A stretch of DNA of 64,000 bases from Paragonimus westermani (Eukaryota > Platyhelminthes > Trematoda > Plagiorchiida > Troglotrematidae): positions 51,115 through 115,114 of the forward strand of contig QNGE01002428.1 in the NCBI GenBank assembly GCA_008508345.1, given 5' to 3'. The position numbers and the translations under genes were made by a program. Each line of letters starts with the position of its first letter. Within the stretch, counting starts at the first letter, position 1. The notes under the pieces were generated by a model that saw only the letters and a list, made by a program, of their open reading frames with translations, ran no database searches and was not told the origin of the DNA. This document shows, piece by piece, positions 37,601 to 48,384 of the stretch.

Positions 37601-40600
37601 AGGTCCAAACTGTTGAACATGATTTGCACCAGATTTGGTGTAAATACCTTACCAAACGCATAACCGTTATATGAAACACTGTTGTCGGAGTGAAATGAAC
37701 CGAATAGCCTAGCAAGTTCAAATGAGAAACAAATGAGACACAAATGGGGACAACGCTTTCATACAATAACATCGCAAGTGAGAAACATTTTTAACCAAGG
37801 CACTTTGCTCGATCATGATGTGGGCGGTGAGTAATAGCAGCCACAAGGTCGAGAACGGAAATCCAGTGACTTTCCATCTGAGAAAATTCAAGCACAGATA
37901 AGCAGAGAACGAACAAACAGCTCATCAGGAGCACCGGTGAAGGATTGAAAACAGTTCTAGTGAACCCGCAAACCTCCGACGATCAAGCTGTCCTAAATGA
38001 AGTGTACGCCAAATTTTTGCCTTCATTCTCTAACTACTGACACTGTCACAAATTACAGAAAAGCGCTCTCCATTGAAAAAACACTGAGCCCGCTAAATGA
38101 CACCTCCGCATCAAATAGCTCATCTGATACCGAATCTTCAGGCAGTGGTGTATGTTGAGCGTAAGCTTTTTAGTAGGTGGGGTTGCAGGGGATTGCTTAC
38201 GTAAGCTTTGAGTCACCATCGATGTGACGATAAAGCCTAGAATGCTAGTGAAGTTTAAACAACTTGTCCGGAGACCACAACAAATCACATACGCCAACTT
38301 GTTTTCTTGCACTCTGCTGACTACTTTAGAGGAAACTCTAGAGAAAATCCGCCAATATGAATTTTCCTGGTCATTCTGGCAAGTGGTCAAGGTGAATAGT
38401 AAGCTTTATATGTCCCTGAACTAAAGCAAACCAGTCGAGGGGCATCCAGTTCGTTACTTACTCTGTGCATATGTACTTGTTCCATGAGCTTTGAACCCGA
38501 AGTTTTGATTCAAATACAGTTGGTCCAGATAAACAATCTCGGGAGTCTTTGTGTTCAAACGCGCTACAGAGGGTTAGTTTAAATGACTTCGTGCGTTCGA
38601 TGATGTTCAGAATTCTCTGTCGGAACAAACACGAGAGAATATGCTGTATGTTGTGGCTTAACCGGGGAATTGCAGAGCCTCACGAGACACTCCTTTCAAC
38701 TTTACAGGAGAAAATTGCTGAGAAACAAAGTGACTGGCTACTGACGACTCAATTGCCCTGGAATGTCAGCGTGATCGCAGAACAAGCAAAGAAGTTAGAA
38801 CAAGATCAGCTAGACGTAAGCTGGATTTTAAACATACCGGCCACATATTTTTGAATAATCACCTGTTTTCAATCCTGATGTTGTTAGAACTGTGGATGTT
38901 GAATAGCCGGAACCTGAGCTCACATCTAGCGCGTGCATAACAAGTAGAGTATATCGGGCTAATTGTAGTATCCTCTTACAATCCATATAGCATGAACACG
39001 CAGTCACAGGTTCGCGTTAGTTTTACATAAATCACAAATTACAGTTAACTGTCCGTAACAGAACCCAGATCATAAGCTATAGTTTAATTGGTTCAATATT
39101 GAACTAAGGAAGTTGCAGCTATGCACGCGTTGATCGGACTTCCGTGTTACATCTTAGATGGTTACCAGTTTGGTGCGATATTATATTGATCATTGTATTG
39201 TCTTACGGTTTGCTGACTGATTGGCTCAATTTTGGCATAACCAGATTGGCCTGCGTTTGTTGAACAGTCCTCGAATTGTACCAAAACAAAATCTATTGCA
39301 CCACAGAGATAAACGTGAATTTTCACTGAATAGTCGAATATGCTCATCATTCATCTTGTGCATACTAGTTTAACCGCTCTCAGATTGCCTTCATAAGAAC
39401 CAATGAAGCCGATTGCTTAATAGATTGTTCCACGTTGTCTGACTAGACATGTATTAGAATCCGCTTAGTTCATCTGTTCCAGAGTTTATCAGAGTTCCTC
39501 CCAGGAGAGTAACCCCGCTTTCATAAGGGATCACTGGATTCTTATTTACTTTGAGGAGTATTTGAGCCTTAGAATCAAAATGAGTTATAACACTGGTATT
39601 AGCAGCACACTCAATCTTGAGAAACGATGTTCACAAATAATGTGCAGCATATTTGACCGACGTCTATTTAACCGTGAATTTACCTAGTAAACAACTTCAG
39701 GATCATCAGTGTGATCTAACCAAGTTAGTAGATTTAGTCTGGATCTTAACAGAGAATTTGGCATTGTTTGATCAGAACCGCACCAACAGTAGTATTACAC
39801 TTTCCCAATGTAGAAACTTCCAATTCAATCCTGTTATCGCTTTCGTCTGCGTTCTGTGAAGAAGGATGCTGAGATAAGCACTAAAAATTGTCTTGACTTG
39901 AAAACCCATCTGAAAAAATTCTTCGTTCATTTTTGCACAGCAGAAAAAACTGAAACTCTGGGATGTTAAAAAATAGCATTTTGTTACAGATTAATAATGT
40001 GTATAAATATGCGTTCCACAAAGCAGTGTATCCAAACTTGTAGCTGTAACAGTATGTGGAATTTCTTACCCATGTTGGGAAAAGCAAAAACAAGCTGCAG
40101 TTTTTTTTCGTCCAGTGTAAAACTGAAACCATAGTGATATTAAAAACCCTGTTAATCTGGAGCTGTTAATACGCAAGCTGAGCCCGTACAATTCAGAGTG
40201 AACCAGTAAAACGTTAAGATCAAAACTTTAGGTCAGCACACATTGATCAATTACATTTTTATTTACTTAAGTATTTCCACCTAAGTTAATAAATCAACCC
40301 AGTCAGTTGAAGTACCGTGTGACCGAGTATTGTAAGAGCTCGACTCCATCAACCAAAAGAGGAAATAATGCCTTGCTTCTCTGAAGTTTGGGATTCCCAA
40401 CTCAATAGATTTTGGCTCAAGTGAGCCACACTTTTGAACCTCAGTAAAACGTTTGACAGAGGTAAACTAAGGCGAAGTGACTTCTGGGTGTATCAGTCGG
40501 CAGAGCACACCAGATGTTGGTCATCATTTTTCCGGGTTATCAACCGATCACTAGCTAGATTTTGTTGGATAAACAAACTTCTGTGTCGGAAAACATCAAA

Positions 40601-40999
40601 CATGGAACACAAAGCAACTCACTTGGATAAATGTGTACGACCCAAAGCAATCGAATCTGTTCATTTTAAATTTTTTGTTTAAATCACCAGGAATCCAGAA
40701 GGATTGCGGCTAAAGAAGCTCGAAAAGCCGCCTTAGAAAGAGCACGAATTAAGGTAGCAACGGAAGTAGCAGCAAAGAAATCGAGCGAGCAAATACAGAC
40801 GGACGTCAGTGGAGTCGTATTCACAGATGCCAGTGACAAGGTGATTGGGCTGGCCATTAAGAAGTACGAGGAAATGGAACGGAAACGCAGAAAGGCTGAG
40901 GAGTTGGTCGGAAGAAGGGCACAGAAAGAAGAGAAAGTAATTGCTGGTATGAAGGCTGAAGGCGGAGAAGACATGGAGGAAGTGGAAGAGGAGGAATGA
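34442..40999 (+). CDS. Dpy-30-domain coiled-coil protein, three exons
   Basis: The spliced model joins 34442-34621, 38708-38815 and 40691-40999, giving 198 residues with all introns in phase 0. Residues about 16-53 form a Dpy-30 motif (YIRNVLGEPLHHGL, then YRPLDPIDFLANYL), a dimerising two-helix fold that docks onto partner helices. Residues 61-96 and 97-198 are helical and highly charged (Lys, Arg, Glu, Ala), ending in an acidic run. Dpy-30 proteins with coiled-coil tails of this size (DYDC or radial-spoke RSP2 type) act in cilia and flagella, while DPY30 itself serves histone methyltransferases. The long charged tail favours the ciliary type, which is inference. Introns are GTAAGT...TTTACAG (4.09 kb) and GTAAGC...CACCAG (1.87 kb). 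Extra small exons inside intron 1 cannot be excluded. A Ty3 LTR edge lies about 120 bp upstream of the ATG and a PLE sits antisense in intron 1. Confidence 0.75.
34948..35805 (-). pseudogene. Penelope-like element fragment (family D) in intron 1
   Basis: Minus-strand text starts with RT thumb residues RKHAWTGQYLNF, then YKRGLMKNLF and TGYPSSFV (35805-35455). After stops it resumes as LRSPYKDDNVATLL and a TGA near 35386. It then gives a GIY-YIG-type block, VFSYECQAIYIGRTERQLRY, near 35275-35215, and runs on without a stop to RLLRFVEAV..CVQKDLFVSITLPL and a stop at 34948. It aligns block for block with the element at 6.3-7.4 kb but differs in sequence. The palm with YVDD is missing, so it is 5'-truncated. 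It lies antisense in intron 1 of the Dpy-30 gene. Confidence 0.85.
36484..37062 (-). other. possible minus-strand coding segment, unrecognised
   Basis: Two open frames in the same phase (37062-36817 and 36669-36484) have polar, lysine-rich protein text such as GKKKGKGKSRREE. A GTGAGT donor lies near 36858 and an acceptor-like TAG near 36728. It could be a two-exon gene antisense to the Dpy-30 intron, an old retroelement ORF1, or chance. No family was recognised. Confidence 0.15.
38708..38815 (+). CDS. exon 2 of the Dpy-30-domain gene
   Basis: 36 codons, from EKIAEKQSDW to LEQDQLD. Preceded by a pyrimidine-rich CTCCTTTCAACTTTACAG and followed by GTAAGC. Phase 0 at both ends, matching exons 1 and 3. 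Confidence 0.7.
40691..40999 (+). CDS. exon 3 of the Dpy-30-domain gene, coiled-coil tail
   Basis: The acceptor AAATCACCAG ends at 40690 behind a T-rich tract. 102 codons then a TGA at 40997-40999. The text (SRRIAAKEARKAALERAR, later KKYEEMERKRRKAEEL, then MEEVEEEE) is strongly helical and charged. The opposite strand shows a serine-rich open frame of 113 codons here, which is only the shadow of this purine-rich exon. Confidence 0.8.
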   Translation, partial: ESRRIAAKEARKAALERARIKVATEVAAKKSSEQIQTDVSGVVFTDASDKVIGLAIKKYEEMERKRRKAEELVGRRAQKEEKVIAGMKAEGGEDMEEVEEEE

Positions 41000-41000
41000 C

Positions 41001-43165
41001 GCGAACGGTAGAAAAAAAGTTGCATAACAGCAATATATTTCAGTGAATTAGTGTCAAGAACAAAACAGAAATTATCTTACTCGGCGTTTTGACCTGAAGC
41101 AAGCCAGTGTAGATAATCCGGATGTCTCATATAATCTGGATGAGTGCTAGGCTTAGCAATGACCATGCGGTTGAGATCGCTGAATTTTCTATACACCATA
41201 AAAATCAGCACGAAACGTAGAGTTGACTAACTTTCAGTAACCCTGAGAGTCTATTCCTCTGGAATAAAAACGTCGACAACTGGTCTGCGACGAGACAGAC
41301 TTCCCACGGGTCGCTCTGAGCTGATGGAATATTGATAAATTATCAACAGGATCGAAGTAACTCACACAGAGAAGTCACCGCACTTAGCACAGGAAAGGAT
41401 TAAAGTGTATCAGATACGTGAGGCCAAATGGTTGTACTAATCGATACAGAACTTATGGTTCCTTTTATCGATCTTATTAACAGTGCATATTCTCGCCAAA
41501 ATCCGAACTGGAACGCTAGCCAAGATTTCTATGGGGAGATCCTGTCATAAACTTCACTGTGGCACAGCCAAATAGTGTTTAAAAAATAGTTACCGTGTCT
41601 CTGAAAGGGGTTACAGGGTATTGTAAACATTAATCAAACACAAATGTGGCTGATCATCTAGATCTTGTGGTCGTGCCTAGTGGGAGTTCAGTAGAAGAGT
41701 GATCTGCATGGCCATCTCCTGAAATCCTGGAATGGATATGAGGGTGGGGATCAACTATGAGTGGCGTTCAAGTGGACTCAGCTGGAGCCTCTGTTACACA
41801 CTGAATAAATACCTTTAAAGTCGTTTTGGCCTTTCGAAATGTGCTGTACATAATGCAAACGTTTGAAATGAACACATTAGTATACGGATCGAAGCTAAAT
41901 TATATGACTAAAATAATGTTCAGAAGTCCGAAGCTGTCCTTGTTCAGGTGTGTAATCAGCCTCTATATAAAAGGGTCATTTTAAAGTAGTGTAATCATGA
42001 AGGTAGCCACATACAGCAAAATAATTCATTTAGTGCACATTGCGCAGCAGCATAAATTAGTTACATTTGGTTAGGTCAAAAACACTCGAATTCTCAAATG
42101 GTCGATTACCTTAAAAAATGCCAACGATAAAACTGACTCATTGCTGCCAACCGAGCAGCGGTTGAAAGATCTCTGTTGTTGATATACTTGTGTATTTGCC
42201 GGCAATGAAATCCTCTGAATATCTCGCCCGTTTTTCAGAGTAAGTTAATGAACAACAAATAACTTTTCTAGCTGTTCGTATCATGTATACCAATATCTAC
42301 ACCTATGACCTACAACCTAGTTTGTAAAAAGATTTAGGATAGATATGTGAACTATAACCACTGCTTCAAAGTGGCAACGTATAGTTCATCGTGAAAAATG
42401 TGAGTATTAACAACGACGTCAAGGACTGATTGAGTTTCATTGACGAATTTTTCATACTTATTGACAGCAGCCAATGACGCAGGTCACTTTGACCCATCTG
42501 ACTTTTTTGGGCATCTTCCCAACTGCGGTTAGCAATGTCCATATAGCAATCTCTATTTAGGATCAGAACAGCCTCCATGGGGCCTTGCAACCCACTCAGA
42601 GATCACTCAATTGTATACACTCCGAATTTGTTGCGCAGTGAGCAAAGTTGACCGTTGGTTCGCTGTCGATCACGCAAGTTCTCTATTGGTATGATGAAAA
42701 AATTGTCACTCATAACGATGCGGGTGGTCGGGGCCACATATATGTGAGGTTCAGTTTGTAATCAATGGGTTTTAGATATAAAAATGAGGCATTTGCTAGA
42801 AGAGTTGTGAAATAAAGGATCCCAGGAAAGGCTGAGAAGGTGGTCAGCAAGAACATCCTCGTCATAATTATTATGAACAGATACACATGGATGGTCCCCA
42901 CTGATTTTTAATTGCCATATATACGTGAATTAAGAAACAAGCCTCAGCCAATAAAAATTCAAGAAAGGGACCTTATTAATAAATAAAAAACAATAACTAC
43001 GTTTATACTCAAACAATCACCATTAAGGTGCCTACATCCTGTAGACAAACAACTGGGCCATAATTTGAAACAAGACCCCATCTACAAGACAACCTCCTTG
43101 CAGCCTTTACTTCCTTGTGTTCCCGAGTAGGCCCACTTCGCAGACAACTCGGACCAACAAAAAGA
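41001..43165. other. 3' flank of the Dpy-30 gene, otherwise empty
   Basis: An AATAAA at 41263-41268 is the nearest candidate poly(A) signal for the gene (3' UTR about 280 nt). No other feature was recognised. Minus frames at 42366-42590 and 42710-42901 lack domains. Confidence 0.35.
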
Positions 43166-43169
43166 ACCT

Positions 43170-43430
43170 TCATGCCATTAGGTTAAATTGGTTGTCATCA
43201 TACCTAACCTCTCCAGTCACCAACTCTGTGGGTTACGAGGTCGCCAGCTTACGATACGAATCCGACGTGCGGTGTTCAACCCTTTGGTGGACGATTTCAT
43301 CCCATTACACCGAGCCATCGGTCGGTCGCACTGCTGGCAAACAGTACCCCATGTGTCAAACAGCTGGGCGGTATCCGTCGTACTCTGCCAAACCATCTGA
43401 GTTTGTGTAAGTTTAAGGACTGAAACAAGG
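43170..43430 (-). pseudogene. RTE/SR2-like element, C-terminal fragment
   Basis: Minus-strand text LHKLRWFGRVRRIPPSCL near 43410-43350 corresponds to the LRWLGHVLRMP block that ends RTE-type pol proteins in flukes. After a frame change, WRPRNPQSW then LERLGMM (43250-43200) matches the WGPRDP..WLETL block of the same tail. It compares well with 61995-62294. Stops and shifts show decay. Its upstream side passes directly into a SINE head (43435-43535). Confidence 0.6.
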
Positions 43431-43434
43431 AAGA

Positions 43435-43535
43435 GACCCCGTTGCGGAAAGACTTACATTCGGCTGAATTTGAACCAGCGACAGAAACAACATGTGCAGA
43501 TGCGGCAAATGTCCTACCAGTTGATCTGCGAAGCT
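43435..43535 (-). repeat. tRNA-derived SINE copy 4 (family S), fused to an RTE 3' end
   Basis: On the minus strand: AACTGGTAGGACATTTGCCG (A-box region), then the family stretch GTTGTTTCTGTCGCT and a B-box-like GGTTCAAATTC (plus positions 43466-43476). Only about 30 bp separate the B box from RTE-like coding text downstream. A tRNA head followed by a LINE tail is standard SINE architecture, but here the tail still reads as protein. Confidence 0.6.
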
Positions 43536-44144
43536 TTGCAGATGAACCCGTGCTAGGAGGCATTTTTGCAAACCAGTCAGATTGAACCACGGGTGCAAAG
43601 GTCAGAAGATATCTTCTATAAATTGAAAACCCGTCAGTTAACGCCTCTAGTGGTTAATTAGATTTCGGGGTTTGACTAATTGTCACTGAGACTCCAGTAA
43701 ATTTTACAACATTCGGAAGTTCTCCGCTGAGGATGGGAACAGGATCGATTGACATTTACGAACGCCATATAAAGCTAGTCTTTTTGAAAAGCCCATTTAT
43801 CCCATATTTCTAATCGTCATCGCTCCGTCACTACGCTCTGTCAGAGTATGCTGATCAGTTAACATTTTGAACGGACCCAAATGTAAATACTTTGTTTTGT
43901 CCGAATTCACGCTAGTTAAAAACAGAATGCCCGAACGCGGTGAACACTTTACAGCTTGAGCCGCGGAGTCACATTGGGTGCGATACACTTTCAAGACTGA
44001 AGAGCAGCGACGATGATTTCCAGATTTAAGTGGTTGTGAACTCACTCCTGATCGATTCCCCTCCTACATCACTCAGTGGATTCCATGTGTGACAGATGAA
44101 CGGGCGGGCAACCGGGTTCAACTATGACATTTCCGAGCTCTCGA

Positions 44145-44268
44145 AATGGCTCCGTAACTCAGATGGTAGGGAACTTTTTGCCCGTTGTTTCTGTTGCTGG
44201 TTCGAATCCAACTGGAACTAAGACCTCTTGAAGTTTGGCCTCCTCTAACTTACCACATCCAACACTTA
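44145..44268 (+). repeat. tRNA-derived SINE copy 3 (family S)
   Basis: Best preserved promoter of the family: A box TAACTCAGATGGTAG (44155-44169), the stretch GTTGTTTCTGTTGCT, and a perfect B box GGTTCGAATCC at 44199-44209. The body continues with the TTTGG pattern seen in copies 1 and 2. Confidence 0.65.
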
Positions 44269-44269
44269 T

Positions 44270-45655
44270 TCACCGTCTGCTATGGGCACAAAATATCAGC
44301 ATCCTAAATTCATTTTATGGTGTATGATGGTAGGTTAGTCAAAATCGACGTGCTGACCAAATGCTAGAACACTGGCCGCTAGGACATGTAAAAAAAGGAG
44401 TCCTACGTCTTTCCCAGCATAATTCTTATCAAATCACCAGCTTCTAAGTCCCACAGTTGGGGTGTACTTATCCTCCTTCGTCCTGCTTAGTGGTTGTAGG
44501 ATATGGTGGTATTCTACACAAATACAGGGACACGAATTCTAGCTACATGTTGTTCGTTGACACACATATGAGAGTAGACTTGACGCAGATATAATGTGGA
44601 CGCCTATTCCGATACCTCGATATGACCGTCAGGCTTTTGTTCTGTTCTGATCTGGAACGCCACACTAACTAACCATGTCAGACCGACTAAACGGAAGTAG
44701 CTCTATACTAGAAAGTGAGTTTTTTTATAGCAGACGTGAAGCAAATTTGTTTGCAAAGTCCCCAGGGATGCGTGGGCTAAAGTCGTTAGACCTTGTACCG
44801 AGGATACCAATGAATCAACTTTCATATTTAACACTTCATGGATACTACAATGTGGACAGTCGATAACATGAAATGGAAAGATAAAGACAGTTGCCATTAG
44901 GTTAGCCGAGATAGATATCACTCATCTTCTGACAAAGGGTAGTTGTGATTGACGGAATCAGTTAATTGAAATATTCGAAAAGTCCATCGTAGATGCAGCT
45001 AAACTCTCATTTGAGACTCAGATGACTTTTATAAGACGTAGGCAATAACCTGTTGAAGGTTTGAGTTCATACATTCGGTTTTTGTGCATTAGGTCTCATT
45101 CTTTTCACTCCTTTTTTTAAGCGGAGGCTTGCTTATGTTTTCCTAATGATTGTATTGCAGTTACTCATCCGTGTCAACCACAGAGGTTATCTATCGATGA
45201 AGTTGGTATAAATGAAGTGTCATGCTTAAGGGATTGTGCACCGCATTACTGACCACTTAGTAATGTTAAGATGATGTGTCGCATTCTCTTGATGTTACCT
45301 CAAAGATATTTTTTTGGAAGTAAAATAGCTATCTTCTAACTTAGAAAGGAGTGTGAAACATACCTACAAAAAAACAAGCACACCGAAAGCCCAGCGGTTC
45401 AATGTGACCTCTAGCGTGCTAATCAGTGAAGTGAAAAAATGTAGTCATCGACAGTTAAAAGTAGTTCCAAGCATATATACCGTTTGCAGCTGCCATTGTA
45501 TTCTGGAGTTGACTTTTCTTCCTATAATCTTAGGTTAGGCTGGTCTCTTTCTGTAAAATAAGTCAGAATTATAAAACTTTGACCCTGGTTGGGAGCTCCT
45601 AGGATAACCTCATATTCAGCTGTCTATGCGGATCAGTAGCTTTGAGTGGGGTTCC
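44270..45655. other. no firm gene
   Basis: At 44675 an ATG in reasonable context opens 13 codons up to a perfect GTGAGT donor at 44715, so a tiny first exon is possible. No partner exon could be assigned. Nothing else was identified. Confidence 0.3.
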
Positions 45656-45660
45656 TAAAG

Positions 45661-45891
45661 TCAACACCTTTCTTCAACATTAACTAATTCTAAGCGGTCA
45701 ATGCCGTCGTTGTCCTGGTTAATCCGTCTATCTCTTTCCAGAATTCCTCCACTATTTTCCAATTTCAGGTTCGTCAAGTTAGCAGTGAATTTTTTAATGT
45801 CAGCATATTCGGACAACCAGGTCAATAAGGCACTTCTGCGAACACCTTCAAATCTGAAACTAGACGCATTTGCTGTTGTTAAAACTAGCAT
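45661..45891 (-). CDS. possible internal exon, LRR-like text, unrecognised gene
   Basis: 76 open codons on the minus strand with natural-looking composition, including FTANLTNLKLENSGGILE and later DGIDRLELVNVEE. The L..L.L.N spacing recalls a leucine-rich repeat. An acceptor-like TTTTAACAACAG precedes it and AAAG-GTGTTG at its end could be a donor. No other exon was found, so it may be chance. Confidence 0.2.
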   Translation of the reverse strand: MLVLTTANASSFRFEGVRRSALLTWLSEYADIKKFTANLTNLKLENSGGILERDRRINQDNDGIDRLELVNVEERC

Positions 45892-46179
45892 TCACTGAGT
45901 GTTGTTTATTCGACCATACCTCTGGACAATGTTACAGACTAGTGGCTTCTTCCCGATCTCCCTGGTGACCGCGAGATCAAATTATTTGACCAAGTGATAG
46001 TAGAGGTGAGGTAGTACTGAACTTCAGGGCAAAGCAAAGCTTGTTTGATTAAGCACCAGCTGCTTGTTTTTAAACCGTCAGACTACACTTAGGGCCAAAA
46101 TTCCATTGACACAGGCCAGATGAATATAGCTTCTGTGTCACACATATTCAAGTTTGACAGAGAGTAGGTACAATCATCA

Positions 46180-46768
46180 AGAAAACGAGAGAACATATGA
46201 AATACAAGCTGTTCGTTTATTCCATCACACAAAACATTTAGTCTCACAGCTGATGGCAACAAAGCATGAATGCACGTCAAAAGGGACCAAGGGTTTTCAT
46301 TGTCACATCAACGAGTTTGGGTGTATCGATAACTCCTGTATACAGACAGCTGTTGTGTGGTGCTTGATTAACGACACTCCATAAAATGCTAACATTTTGC
46401 GTTTGGAATTGCATACTATGACTCTAAACGAAATGGCAGGGTCAACCGCATACCCTGCTACGATTGTGTGTTTCAGGGGTAAAGACGCTAGATTTCTGTT
46501 CAGCAGAGTTCTGTTTGTCACTGTCTGCACTAGCCACTTGGAGGATACGCTCTGCTTTTCGATATCGCAAGTTTCGGTCTGTTATGTCAAACCATATGTT
46601 ACCGCAACTGTAAGCTAACTTGTAGATGATACCAGAGGTAGAGTTTTTCGAAAAAGGGTTGCCAGGGTAATGATTATTAATTATGACGGCGGAAAGTTCA
46701 CAATTCCTCTGCGAAATGGTTGTGATTAGTAGCAGATTACAACTCTCGAATTGAATTACAAGTATCAT
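46180..46768 (-). pseudogene. Penelope-like element, GIY-YIG fragment (family E), decayed
   Basis: Minus-strand frame 46768-46442 contains IIYKLAYSCGNIWFDITDRN, then LRYRKAERI. This fits the PLE block I-Y-x-F-x-C-S-C-G..YIG-x-TDR-x-L..R..EHI, with the second part of the GIY-YIG signature eroded (IWFDI for YIG). Text below it to about 46180 fits the C-terminal region in length but is broken by several stops. It is older than the other PLE copies. Confidence 0.5.
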
Positions 46769-46948
46769 GGTCTACCATGTAAAGAAAACAACGAAGACTT
46801 ACCTCTTTGACACTGACTCTGAATAAGATGTGGTTGCTAGCTAATTGTAGTGGATTTTAATAAATCTAGCTGGACACCCATTTAGAAACTGAGCATTCCT
46901 CAGGGGCTTCTCAAACCGTATGCGATCAGCCACGTACGATTAGAACGA

Positions 46949-47137
46949 ATGGAATTCTTTCATCTCACAACCTATGTGTTTCTGCGTCTTAATGAGCTAC
47001 AGTGCTCCAGGCAGTTTAAAAGTTGTCAGGATTATATTTATGACGCCTTCTTTGATTCACTTGGACGAATCGATTACCCGGACACTATTGTACTTGCACG
47101 CAATTTATTCACCTTGCTCCGGGAAAGAAATGACTAG
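46949..47137 (+). CDS. possible terminal exon, unrecognised gene
   Basis: Open text SCQDYIYDAFFDSLGRIDYP, then VLARNLFTLLRERND before a TAG at 47135-47137. Preceded by a pyrimidine-rich stretch ending GAGCTACAG (acceptor candidate near 47000). Composition is protein-like, with alternating helices, but no family was recognised and no upstream exon could be joined. Confidence 0.22.
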   Translation: MEFFHLTTYVFLRLNELQCSRQFKSCQDYIYDAFFDSLGRIDYPDTIVLARNLFTLLRERND

Positions 47138-47589
47138 GTGGTAGGTTTGTTCACCAGCCTCAAAGCGTTGAGTGGTGATCTCATAAACTCCACACGCGAA
47201 ACTGTACAGTTCTGCACAGGAGAGGGCAAAATGTCACTTACAAAACGATCTGTGTAGCCAAATTGCAGACGTGAAATGGATACTCCGCCGTCAGTTACCA
47301 GTAGTGCTATTAGGTAGACAGCTGCTGTTCATTCTTCACGGTTGTTTGGCAGTTAAGTTTCCCTGGGAACCACTAATGTATTGCTGTTGATAATGATGGT
47401 GATGGTGATTCCTGACCACTCACCTTCATTTGGAGTAAGTTGTTGTGCGTGGCCGATACACTTATTGGTTGTTCAGAAATGACCGTTTGCAAGTTGGAAA
47501 TTTGTCCTCTCCTGAAACGAACGGATACGTGAGCACTGCTCATAAGCGATTGTGGCCGAGCGTTTGCATCTGATAATTCAGTCGTGCCT

Positions 47590-47815
47590 AATGTGAGACC
47601 GGTGGCCCAGAGGTCATCACAGTTGCCTCATGAAAGCCCGGTCGAAGTTCTAATCCCGGCCGTGACAGGGATATGCACCAGTGACGAGCTCTAACACGAG
47701 CGCAAATCGAGCTTAGCGGTTCTTTTCGGAAGAGACAGCCCGGAAGGTCATTTGGAATGTACCAGCCGCGATCATTTGTGAGTGATGTCCGACTTATAAC
47801 CAAATTCCTTATCAC
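47590..47815 (+). repeat. tRNA-derived repeat of a second type (possible SINE)
   Basis: A box TGGCCCAGAGG at 47602-47612 and B box AGTTCTAATCC at 47646-47656 are 33 bp apart and both fit Pol III consensus closely. The GC-rich downstream body runs to about 47815. It lacks the family S signature. A single copy is seen here. Confidence 0.5.
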
Positions 47816-47858
47816 TCACTAGTAATCAAACTTGCCCAGTACAGCGCGGACATGTGGA

Positions 47859-48088
47859 TCAGGAGATGAATTAACTTCGTACACTCTCTTCAAGCGTAAA
47901 CGTACACCTAAAAAAAACTTTGAATAAACGAACAGTGAGCTGAAAACAAATGGATACTCACCCGTGACTCCTTAAAGTTATCATGACTCTGGATGGAAAA
48001 CCAAGCACACCTAATGTAACTGTCGCGTACTATTAGGCAGTTAACGGGGGGTTTGTAACCAGTGATTAACAAGACCCTAATAAAATTG
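47859..48088 (-). mobile_element. PLE 3' end fragment (family B, copy 1)
   Basis: About 230 bp that match 51050-51280 in reverse complement at high identity. On the minus strand it encodes ITGYKPPVNCLIVRDSYIR, then VSIHLFSAHCSFIQSF, parallel to the tail of copy 2. It is 5'-truncated, with the break near 48088. With copy 2 it brackets the retropepsin fragment head-to-head. Confidence 0.75.
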
Positions 48089-48384
48089 TGCACCTTCGTT
48101 TAAGCTGATCAACTTCTGCAGTAAAACCGTTCGACGAACAAGGCGACAATCTATGAAAGTCTGTCGCAATCATTGATGTTGCATGCGATTTCCATCAGAT
48201 CTGCACAAGCATAACAAATTTATTAACAGCTTTGGCGCGTATTGAAATGAAAGCCACTTCACTCGGATTGAAGTTTAAAGTGAAACCTCGCAGCTCGGAG
48301 AGAGCGTACAGTGAAGTTGAATTCAAAAACTTGTTCGACAGGCTCCTCGTTCGCACGCCGTCTTCACCTGAGCATGTGTATTGG

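Noticed and set aside
40684..41025. 113-codon minus-strand open frame, serine-rich
   Set aside because: It is the antisense shadow of the purine-rich coiled-coil exon at 40691-40999, which has splice signals and a sensible protein.
47391..47420. GATGGTGATGGTGAT run as an RTE 3' tail
   Set aside because: No RTE C-terminal text precedes it on the matching strand, so it is only a short simple repeat.
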